A stretch of 64,000 nucleotides of DNA from Dipteronia dyeriana. Lineage: Eukaryota > Streptophyta > Magnoliopsida > Sapindales > Sapindaceae. The translations under genes and the position numbers were made by a program. How positions within the stretch are numbered: the stretch's first letter is position 1; each line of letters starts with the position of its first letter. This document shows positions 34,917 through 46,900 of the stretch, one piece after another. The notes below the pieces were generated by a model. The model was not told where the DNA came from. It ran no database searches and saw nothing but the letters and a program-made list of their open reading frames with translations. The stretch is taken from the NCBI GenBank assembly GCA_032871835.1, contig CM065301.1:12222413-12286412 (forward strand), written 5' to 3'.

Positions 34917-37056
34917 ATTCAGAGGGTACTTTGCTACTACACTCTAAGTTTAGGGGGGACATTGATGCTATTAATCCATATTTAAATACAGTGATAGTTG
35001 CTGTAGAACACTTACCATTTGTTTTTTGTGAAAATATTGGTTTTATTAATTATTGTCAACAAGAATTAAATCTCGCTGCATGTCATGTTACTAGAACCAC
35101 TCTCACACATACATTTTATGATAATTATAAAAAGATAAAAGAAATTGCAAAGATTTTGTTTGATAATTATAAAAGTCGTGTTTCCATATGTGCTGACATA
35201 TGGAGTGATCATTGGCGGATACATTCATACTTGTGTGTCACTTGCTATTATATGGACTATGCAAAAAAGAATTCTTACATTTAGAGTTTTTGATGATTCA
35301 CATACTGCTGATAATATTTATAAAATGCTTAAAATTATTTTTGGAAAGTTTAAAATTTAAGAAAAAAAATTTACAATTAGTTTTTATAATGCTTCCAACA
35401 ATACCGCGGCTATTCATTTGTTATGTGAGTTATACAATCCTTATTTTGGTGGTAGATATTTTCATCAAAGATGTGATTGCCTTATTTTAAATTTATGTGT
35501 TCAAAATGGATAACAAGTTCTTTAAAATTTTATTAAACTTATTAGAGACGCTCTTCATTATTTGTGGAAACATGCTTCTATAATAAAAACATGGTCAAAA
35601 TTCTATAAATCAAATGGTAGACGTTCTAATAGATTTTCTCGTGATGTTCCAACTCGTTGAAATTTTACCTATAAATTGCTTGTTGATAGTTATAAATATA
35701 GAGAATTATTAATTTCTTTTATGCAATATCATGTTTCTAACATTATTCTTCATGCACAACATTGAGATATTTGTACAAAAATTTGTCGATTGTTAAAAAA
35801 GTCTTTAATGATACTACTAACAATTTATCTGGTGTTTATTATGTCACTACTCATTTATTTAATATTGAGAGTATTAATATTGTTGATGCATTTTCTGAGT
35901 GTGCATCTGATGGACAATTACATCCTTGCATTGGTGTTATGAAATTAAAATGGTTAGACTATTATTGATACTTTCCATCTATTTATTAATTTGCTTGTAT
36001 TGTATTTTGATCCACGTTGTAAAGTAGATAGTTTGAATGAATATTGAAAATGCTATTGTGGATGTTTAGGATTACAAGAAGATGTTGATATTGATAGTTA
36101 TTGTACTAAATTTAAGTCATTATTTTATGAATAATATGATGAATATCTTAGAATTTACGGTTCATAAATGAACATTAATGTTCTACAAACCGATTCTACA
36201 ACTACATCTTGTGCTCCTCCATCCTCAACATTAAAGGGGTTAGGGTTTTGTCTTTTATCCCAAAGAACAACAAAATTATGAACCGATTCTTCATCAGGGT
36301 CAGACTCGTATTCCAAAGTTGAAACTTATCTAACAATCTCTTTCGAGTTTACATAAGAAAATTTTGAAATCCAGTAATGTTGGAGGGAGTTTAAAAGCCA
36401 TTTTCCAATTTTGGCTATATAGCTAAACAAATTCTTTGAACACTGGTTTCTATCATAGCTGTGGAACAAGAGTTTAGTGACGGTGGAATTATTTTGGACA
36501 AAAGACATTCGATCATGAGTCCATAATCAATTCAAGCCCAAGTTTGTACTAATGATTGGACTGAGGCACAATACAGACAATAAGAAATCGATCAATAATT
36601 AATTTACAATTTATTCGACAATGATCAAACCATAGGAACGGAGGCAGTTGTAGTGATTAGTAGGCAACTTCCAACACCAAACCTTGAACAAAAGGTAAAA
36701 GAACTATGTGTCGTTTGATTCCTCTAAACCGAGGATACATAGGCAACTTAAGTGTGGTAAAAATTAAGTTTAAGGCCATCATAATTTAAATTTTTTAGTT
36801 TTATTTCAATTTTTATTTTAGTTTATCATACATTTTTTATTTATTTCAATTGCCTAATAAACTGATTTAATATGTTTTTTAATTTTTCTTTTAATGATTT
36901 TAAATTTAACAAAAAAAATTAGAACTGAACTAGTCGGAACCAGAAACCGGAACGGGAACGGGAACTGGAATTGGAACCAGTCCCAGTCCACCCCGATTTC
37001 GGTTCTGGTTCTATCCGGAACCAAAACTGAATGAACTAGAAAGTCTAGTTCTAGAT

Positions 37057-38400
<1,344 letters not shown>

Positions 38401-38665
38401 ACCCTAGTTACAATCAATCATATAAATTTATTCAGGCTTTCTATTTTGAAAACTTATTTGTGTTTGGATAAATTGTTGAAATTTGATGGATATTTTATTG
38501 CAAGCACGCTAAAAGCAAAGGTTTATAAACAATTTCCACGGTAGCAATCTGGAAAAAAGAAAGATTTATTATTAATTAACTTATTATAGGAAACCGCTAA
38601 AAGTGGGGTGTGTAACAAATGTGCCATTATGTAAAAGGGTAATTTTCTGTTTCACTTTAGAATTG
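38401..38665. other. 3' flank of the ubiquitin-RUB1 pseudogene
   Basis: AT-rich, with no poly-A tail or flanking duplication that would prove the pseudogene is a retrocopy. Confidence 0.5.
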
Positions 38666-38680
38666 AAAATGGAATTCTTA

Positions 38681-38896
38681 CCAATCATGTGTTGGTGTGA
38701 GTGGTTTGGCGTTCTCATCCCTTAAATAAGGTCGTGGGTTCAACCCCCTTGTGAACGGAGCTATACATATTGGTAGCACTTTACTCATTAGTGGGCCAAC
38801 TCGGTGCGAATCCGGATTAGTCGGGATGTGAACATGACTGATTGCAACGTATGGTGGATCCGTCCCACCCAAAAACCGGATGGTGTAAACAAAAAA
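38681..38896 (+). mobile_element. tRNA-derived SINE with target duplications
   Basis: A box-A-like GTGAGTGGTTTGGCGTTCTC and a box-B-like GGTCGTGGGTTCAACCCCC stand about 30 bp apart near the 5' end. The element ends in an A-rich tail (AAACAAAAAAAAA). Direct repeats AAAATGGAATTCTTA flank it (38666-38680 and about 38897-38911). These are the defining features of a tRNA-type SINE. It would need a LINE partner, not seen here, for movement. Confidence 0.92.
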
Positions 38897-38911
38897 AAAA
38901 TGGAATTCTTA

Positions 38912-39503
38912 GCCTAGACCAACTATTTACTTAACCAACTTTTATAGCTTTTACAATCCAATACTGTTCCTATTTTTAGGAGAAATCGTTTGTAGTATGT
39001 ATTTATAAGAGAAATCTATTATAGATTATCTTACCAACCGTATCCAGAATGTTCTTATAAAATATATAGAGATTTACAAAGAAAGAGAAAAGATCTAGAA
39101 ACTGGGCCCAGAGACTGGGTCGGGCCATGTCAAGAACCTTACCTATTCAATTATTTTTTAACTTCTAATGAATCATTCATAAATGCCCATACCTATCCAA
39201 TCTTGCGATCTAGAATCTGTATCTTTTTACTTCTGTATCATTTTTATCTTTTTTTCACTCGTTATACTAGACAACCCAAGGCTTGATTTGCTTGTCAACG
39301 TTAATAAACAAATCATTCTCATTTACTATAATGCCAAGAAAAGATCGAAACTCTTTAAAAATAGATTCTCAACAAATCATTCTCATTTACTTTAATGTCA
39401 AGAACAGATCGAAAACCATAAAAAACAGATTCTCTGTAGTTTTGTACTGATTTTACGGAATTAATTCAGTAAGAAATTTTAGATTCAAACTGAGCTCAAT
39501 GGC

Positions 39504-39504
<1 letters not shown>
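38912..39504. other. Intergenic, with a local near-duplication
   Basis: No gene. Two diverged copies of an AACAAATCATTCTCATTTACT block with AATG(C/T)CAAGAA(A/C)AGATCGAAA lie at about 39306-39355 and 39368-39415. Confidence 0.55.

Positions 39505-39560
<56 letters not shown>
39505..39560. repeat. (TA)n microsatellite
   Basis: About 28 TA repeats immediately left of the MITE array. Confidence 0.95.
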
Positions 39561-39565
<5 letters not shown>

Positions 39566-40645
39566 GGATCCTCTACTGATCTGATCTTTTTTCTAACCTT
39601 TTTAAAACATGTGATTGGTTGTTGATAAAGTGGTCGTGGAAATCAATCACATCTTAACCACACATTCATTGCAATGCTTATGTGTCGTGAAATTAGATGA
39701 GGTCAGAAAAAAAAATCAGATCAGTAGAAGATCCAAATCCATTATATAATTTGGATCTTCTACTGATCTGATCTTTTTCATGACCTTTTTAAAACATGTG
39801 ATTGATTGCTGATAAAGTGGTCGTGGAAATCAATCACATCTTAACCACACATTCATTGCAATGCTTATGTGTCATGAGATTAGATGATGTCAGAAAAAAG
39901 ATCAGATCAGTAGAGGATCCAAATTCATATATATGAATTTGGATCCTCTACTGATCTGATCTTTTTCTATGATTGGTTGTTGATAAAGTGGTTGTGGAAA
40001 TCAATCGCATCTTAACCACACATTCATTGCAATGCTTATGTGTCATGAGATTAGATGAGGTCAGAAAAAAGATCAGATCAGTAAAGGATCCAAATTCATA
40101 TATATGGATTTGGATCCTCTACTGATATGATCGTTTTCCTGACATTTTTAAAACATGTGATTGGTTGTTGATAAAGTGGTTGTGGAAATCAATCACATCT
40201 TAACCACACATTCATTGCAATGCTTATGTGTCATGAGATTAGATGAGGTCAAGAAAAATATCAGATCAGTAGAGGATCCAAATTCATATATATGGATTTG
40301 GATCCTCTACTGATCTGATCTGATCTTTTTCCTGACCTTTTTAAAACATGTGATTGGTTGTTGATAAAGTGGTTGTGGATATCAATCACATCTTAACCAC
40401 ACATTCATTGCAATGCTTATGTGTCATGAGATTAGATGAGGTCAGAAAAAAGATCAGTTTAGTAGAGGATCCAAATTCATGTATATATATTTGGATCCTC
40501 TACTGATATGACCTTTTTAAAACATGTGATTGGTTGTTGATAAAGTGGTTGTAGAAATCAATCACATCTTAACCACACATTCATTGCAATGTTTACGTGT
40601 CATGAGATTAGAGAAAAAAAATCAGATCAGTAGATTATCCAAATT
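39561..40645. repeat. Tandem array of six palindromic MITE units, about 160-190 bp each
   Basis: Each unit starts ATTTGGATCCTCTACTGATC and ends with its inverse GATCAGTAGAGGATCCAAAT. Each is therefore a complete inverted-repeat element of about 160-185 bp with the same core (GTTGATAAAGTGG ... CATTCATTGCAATGCTTATG). Units begin at about 39561, 39748, 39935, 40107, 40296 and 40489. TA-rich spacers such as TCATATATATG separate them. Unit 3 lacks about 20 bp on its left side and unit 6 is shortened at both ends. The units are very similar, so the array is young or homogenised. It ends about 230 bp past the stop codon of the pseudo-HPt gene. Confidence 0.92.
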
Positions 40646-40877
40646 CATATATATGGCATCTAGACTGAACTGATTTCAATGGCATCTCTACTATAGCAGT
40701 TTAGCACATAGCATCATTCATCAGCACTAGTCAGTACCTTATTAAATTTAACCCAAAAAAAGAAAGAAGCTAAAATCCCAAACGGTCAAGTTGAAATCCA
40801 TATGCAGAATACATAAACATGAATGATGAGCTGAGTATATATATTAGGCACAATTCGTCACTGCTTTCAGCTTCCTT
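40646..40877. other. 3' flank of the pseudo-HPt gene
   Basis: This is the expected 3' UTR and downstream region on the minus strand. TATATATTAGGC at about 40838 is nearby; no clear polyadenylation signal was assigned. Confidence 0.4.
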
Positions 40878-40916
40878 TCAAAACCTGCTTTCAAGCTCAA
40901 TAATCCTCCTTTCTAT
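40878..40916 (-). CDS. Exon 6 of the pseudo-HPt gene (C-terminus)
   Basis: After an ATACAG acceptor it codes [12 protein letters not shown] and TGA at 40878-40880. The charged helix matches the end of plant HPt proteins. Confidence 0.82.
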   Translation of the reverse strand: MERRIIELESRF

Positions 40917-43900
40917 CTGTATTTCAAAATGGTCCATATAATGGAGGATTAATTAATTAGAAAGCACAGGGTATAATTTAAAAGGAAAACATTATGTACA
41001 AAATAAAGAACCCAAATGGATTAATATATCATAACAATTTTAACTCCATTTATAAATAATAATTCAACTAGTAAATATTTTCATGTTCATAAATTGTTTT
41101 GATTAACATGCTATCAAAATCCTAAACCTTGATTAAATTAAGGTTGCAAAATCACCATCAAATCCAAATGCCAAATAAGCATTATTTCATCAAGCAATTA
41201 CCACTGATGATCATCTGTAAAAACTGTAAATCTAAATGCAATGAACTAAAAGTGATAATAATGAAAGATCGATCATTATTTTACTGAAGACCAGTAATTA
41301 ATATATTAACACCATAAAATACCTGCACAAGGGCCTCAAATTTTCTTCTCAGCTTGGTAGTTTCACTCTTAGCCGAATACAGTGCGTTGAAGCAACTGAA
41401 AGATACCACAATATAAACACAAACAATTACACTTTCAAAATCTGATTAGACAGACTGTGATTAAGAGAAATGAACAATGAAGGCATGAAAATACACAGCA
41501 GAAAATTTACAAAGGGAAAACTAAAAAGAAATCTTCTTGAAGAAAATTTGCAATGCTCGGACTCTCGGACAAGGATCGGATCAACAAGTTATAGAGTATG
41601 AGACACCATGAAGGAAATAATGTCATTTTTCTTCTAGATTGCCAAATCTTGGTTGGTATGCATTGGTAGTTGATTCTACGAATTAGATGTATTAATGGTA
41701 TGGATGGGTTCTTTTGTCTATAAATAGAAGCCCTTGTTTACCACTCTTCTCATCCTAAGCTAACAAGCTTTTATCTTCGTTCTCCCAAAATTGTTCTTTC
41801 CTCTTATTTGAGCGAAAGGTTGTAGTTCTCTCCTAAAATATTAGACAGAAGTTGTAATCGTTTTTGGTCTAATAAAATCCTTTTGGTCTTTGTCCATGGA
41901 TGTTTCCCTTACATTGAGGGTTTTACCATGGAAATCTTGTGTCAATTGTTTTTTTATCTCATATTTTATTCTCAATTCGAATTTACGTTGGAAATCGAAA
42001 CACATAGTTTCATAACAGTGGTATCAGAGCCATTTGGTTGGCAAGATATTATACTCTCTTGAAAAATCTTAGTATGCTCTGTGGTTGCAGCATTGTTTGA
42101 TATTCCACATCAGAAAAGATTTGGTCTTGAGTTGTCACAACAGGTGCTGGAAATAAGTGTGATGGTGTGGACTAGGAAAGGTTCTGGCTAAGGAAAGACT
42201 TGGTGCTTAAGAGGTCCATTGTGACCCACCTCTCTTACCTGGGAACCTACCTGGTGTACTGTTCACAACTACAGTCACTATTCCAGTATACGGTACTGTT
42301 CACGGGCACTATTTATCAAATGTCTTGTGTGAATTTCATAAAGATGGGAGCGAAATTCAAATTCAAGAAATTCAACAGAAGTAATTTCACGTTGTGAAAC
42401 ATGAAGATAAGGGCAATCTTGATGAAGGATAATTGCTTGGCAGCAATTAGTGCAAGGCCAACAGAGATCACTGATGATGGCGAGTGGAACAAGATTGATG
42501 GCAATGTAGTTGCCAATCTACATCTAGCACTAGCCGATGAAGTATTATCAACTGTGGAGGAGAAGAAAACGACAAAAGAGATATGAGATACTCTGACAAA
42601 GTTATACGAGGCCAAATCACTACACCACAAGATTTTCTTGAAAAGAAGACTTTACACTCTTCGAATGGTGGAATCCTCATCGATAACCGACCATTGCAAC
42701 AACCTAAATATATTATTTTCTCAGCTCACTTTGTTGGGCCATAAAATAGATGAAAATGAACGTGCGAAACTTCTACTTCAAAGTCTACCTGACTCATATG
42801 ATCAACTTGTTATCAACTTGACCAACAATATCCTTTCAGACTATCTACTATTCGATGACATTGCAGCTGTTGTTTTAGAAAAAGAAATTAGACGTAAGAA
42901 TGGGGAAGACAAGTTGGCAAATTCACAGCAAGTAGAAGCTTTATCAATGACAAGAGGGATATCAATGGAATGTGGCCCTAGTGGGAGTCACAATCATGGT
43001 AGATTAAAATCAAGAAGTAAGTTGAACATCAAATGCTATTGTTGTGGCAAGAAATGGCATGTCAAAAGTGAGTGTTAGCTAAACAAGAAGAATGGAGGTA
43101 ACAAAGCTCTTGAGTCATCAAATTCTCAAGAATGTGTAACAAGTACTTCAGATGATGGCGAAGTTCTATACAGCAAGCAGTTTCTTGACATCTGGTTTTT
43201 AGATTTAGAGGCAACAACTGTTGTTGAAGGCAAAAAGCAGTTTGCTGACATCTGGCTTTTAGACTTAGCAGCAACCTGACACATGACCTCTCGAAGAGAA
43301 TGGTTTCACAAATATGAACCTATGTCAGGAGGATCTATATTTATGGGTATTGATCATGCCTTGGAGATCGCTGGTATTAGTACTATCAAGATAAAAATGC
43401 ATGATGGTACCATTCGCACTATTCAAGAAGTATGACATGTGAATGGCCTGAAGAAGAATCTGTTGTTTTTGGGACAATTAGATGATCTCGGATGCAAATC
43501 CCATATAGAAAATGGGATCATAAAGATTGTCAAAGGTATGCTTGTAGTTATGGGGGTAGAGAAGATCTCTGTAAATCTTTACGTGCTTAAGTGAGAAACA
43601 CTGTAGGAAACTGATGCCTGTGTTGCATCTTTCAACGATGGAGAAGACTCAACAATGATGTGGCATCGAAAACTAGGCCACATATCGGAAAGAGGTTTAA
43701 AGATTCTTTCCACCCGAAATTTGCTTCCTGGGCTCAAATCAGTTAATCTACCGTTTTGTGAGCATTGTGTTACAAGTAAGCATGATAGACTGAAGTTTAG
43801 CAAATCAATTGCTAGGTGCAATGCATTCTAGACTTGATTTATTCTGATGTTTGGGAATCACCAGATATATCCTAAGGAGGAGCAAAGTACATTGTGACTT

Positions 43901-46900
43901 TTATTAATGATTACTCCAAGAGATGTTGGGTGTACCCAATCAAGAGAAAGTCAGATGTGTTTCAAGTGTTTAAAGCCTTCAAAGCACAAGTGGAACTTGA
44001 ATCCAAGAAGAAGATCAAATGTTTGAGGACAAATAATGGCACAAAGTATAAAGATGGTGAGTTTCTTGCACTTTGTAAGCAAGAAAGTATTGATAGGCAA
44101 TTCACAGTCACATACACTCCTTAGAAAAATGGAGTGGCAGCGCGGATGAACAGAACTCTGGTAGAAAAAAAAAATATAGCTATGTTGAGAACTGACGGGA
44201 CACATTGTTGCAGTGCCGTCAAATATGAACATTTAAGTTCGGTATCGCAAGGGCGCAAGTCACAGAGACTAGCACAACGATAAACAAGGGATCGATCCAC
44301 ATGGAGGTGAGATTCACCGATCGTCTCTAGTTCTAGCTATTATTACAACACTCCGAATGAACTCGTGTGTTATGTGTGTGGAAAAGTGAATTAAAATATA
44401 ACTAAATAAATTATATAAATAATATATACGATGATAGATGGAATGGAGATATGCATAAAATGTGGTTACACAAGGAAAACGACTCAATCTTGATAATCCT
44501 CCTAATTACGTTCTAGACTCACCTAATCCTCAAATGTGCAATTATATCATAGGTTCGTATCCCCTTAATTAATCTCTAATCTCTTTCGATGTCTTAGAGA
44601 TAGTATCCATATATACCAGAAATCTCTCTAGAGCATTCCGGACAATATATATGAATCCATTAAGTAATTGGAATACAAATCGAACCCTATACGCTAGCAT
44701 AGTGGTTCTAGCACTTTCTAGTCAAGTATAGTGAATGTTTATCTAAGCATTGTCAAACGCGTCTCCTCTCGGTACATAGCATCTAACAATGGGTCAATTA
44801 AGCAAAAGTTTTAAGCATTCAAAACATCCATGTAACTACACAAGCACAAAATAAATGTGGGTGGTCTTTACTTCTAGGTCAAAGATTCTGTTTAGTCAAC
44901 TCCCTAGGATGGATAAACATGGGAAACAAGTTTACCTAACAACTACATGCAACAATGTGATTGTTATATCATTAAGAACATTCAATTTAGGTTAAAGGTT
45001 CATCTTCTTGATTAAGAAATTTTCCCACAATCAATTCATCACCCAATCCTGTCACGTGGATGGATAATTGTGTCTTAATACAAAGACCCATTAAGAACAA
45101 TGATATGAACCAATGTCAATTTAGCAACTAAAAGCCTAGGGCTAAAATCCCTATTACTCTCAAATTACTCAATACTTGAAATTTCAAGTCATCCATAAAT
45201 CAATCAACAATCATTGTATCTAATTTCTACTCTAAATTACAACTACTCCTAAACCCAATCATGGACATATATTGATTTCTAACAATTCATACACATACAT
45301 ATCATATTAAGAGCATAAAAACACATATATCAAAAAGCAAAACAAAACCCAAATGAATTTAAGAACAATCAATACATTTATTACACAAGTGTAGGTTTAC
45401 AATATCCCCAAGTTGGTGGAATACATCAAAGAAAATAAGAAATACAAAGAAATGAGTAAAAAGAAACAAACCCTTGAAGATAAACCCTCAAAAGATGCTC
45501 AAATCCTTCCTAGCTCGATTTTGGCTCCTAATTCCTTTGTAATATACTCTAAGATAGATGGAGGAAGTGTATAGTGGTGAGGTGGAGGTGTATGGTGAGC
45601 TCCAATGGAGGAAAAACCTCCATCGGAGCAAAAGATGAAAGAAAATGGAAGAAGAAGAGAAGAGGGGTGAGAAGTGGAAAAGAGAGGAAGAGATATCTGA
45701 AGAATAAGGAGAAAATGGGGTATTTATAGTGTGGGAGGTTAGGGCAAGACTTTGGGGTAAAAAGATAAGAATACCCCTCTGAAAATGGCTGAAAAATGCA
45801 TTTATGCCCAGAAGTGTTGTTCGATGTGTTGTTCGCATCAACACAGCTTACCGCATATCAGTATGATTTGAGCGGCTGCCAAGAGGTGCGGTTAGAGATG
45901 CTGTACACATCAACACAATATACCATATATCACTTTTTGGAGCTTGTTGCCCATAAGTGAGGAACAAAATGCGGTAAGCAACTTGGTATCGCGTGGTTGT
46001 GTACCGCACTTCTCTGCGTACCATTACGAAAATAGTTATAACTTTCTCCACAAAACTCGGAATCGTGATCTGTAAACTGTGTTGAAAAGAAGACTTTTGG
46101 GGCTTTCCAAAAAGTGGTTAAAGATTATACAGTTTGATCAGAGGAGGGAGATATGATCTTCTAAAGTTAAGATGTCTGCACAAGCTATTCTAAATTCTGT
46201 CATTTAACCTCCAAACTCTTCAATTATGCTCAAATACCTTCCATAGGGAACATGTACCTACACAAGACTCACAAACACACAATATACCAAAATATGCTTA
46301 AAAACAAGAATAAAATATAGGTAATAAGGACCTCAAATAGGTATATAAATCATTCTGATCAATAACTGGAGGTCTACCAATGTCGTTTTGGGCAGAAGAA
46401 TCTAAGACCACCTATTATGTGATAAATCGGTCTCCATCAACTGCAATTGAGTTAAAAACACCGATGGAGATGTGGATCGGTACGCCAACTGACTACTTTA
46501 ATATATATTCGTTTGGATGTCCTGTGTATGTGATGTACAATGCCTAAGAAAGAGCAAAGCTGGATCCGAAACCCAGGAGATGTATATTCTTAGGGTATGC
46601 TGACGGAGTAAAGGGGTATTGACTATGGGATCCCACTGCCTATAAGGTTATAGTCAACATAGAGGTTATTTTTGTAGAAAATCAATTACAAAGAGAAAGA
46701 GACGATAACACTTCAAAAGAAATTTCAGAGACTATAGATGTTCAAGTGGAAGATAATCCAGAAAAAAAAGATTTAAATGCTTCTGAAGTAGCACTAGAAC
46801 ACGAGGTGTAAGAACCAGTAGAGTTTGAGGCTATAGAAGTTCGATGGTCAACTCGTGAGAGGAGACCTCCAGCTTGGCATTTAGAGTATATTACCGAGAG

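Larger units (their letters stand above)
32819..36584 (+). pseudogene. hAT transposase with BED finger and hAT C-terminal dimerisation region, broken
   Basis: The N-terminal ORF (32819-33106) has ITKEDGSVVVASNYCHKEFKW, resembling the BED-type zinc finger. After the nested Mutator-like element the frame resumes at about 34895: FRGDIDAINPYLNTVIVAVE, then LPFVFCENIGFINYCQQEL, then SRVSICADIWSDHWRIHSYL, typical of plant hAT/RICESLEEPER proteins. Later fragments in shifting frames include FRVFDDSHTADNIY and YFDPRCKVD. About 36460-36580 reads AVEQEFSDGGIILDKRHSI and SIQAQVCTNDWTEAQYR, the dimerisation domain. Many stops and frameshifts make it a relic. Confidence 0.82.
27464..37047 (+). mobile_element. 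Degraded autonomous-type hAT element containing two nested elements
   Basis: A 12-bp direct repeat CTAGTTCTAGAT (27453-27464 and 37045-37056) embraces the region. Taking 8 bp of it (GTTCTAGA) as target duplication, the element begins TAGAGGTGATTG and ends AAAGTCTA. Both subterminal regions are rich in GGTTC/GAACC words, as in other hAT elements. A broken transposase lies on the plus strand (32819-36584). A gypsy element (27879-32189) is inserted upstream of it and a Mutator-like element (about 33160-34916) inside it. The exact 3' end is the weaker boundary because the terminal repeat is short. Confidence 0.75.

Noticed and set aside
38681..38760. tRNA gene suggested by A-box and B-box motifs
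   Set aside because: No cloverleaf can be closed, and the A-tail and flanking duplications identify a SINE.
39561..40645. CRISPR-like repeat array
   Set aside because: Units of 160-190 bp are palindromic MITEs with no short variable spacers, and this is a plant nuclear sequence.
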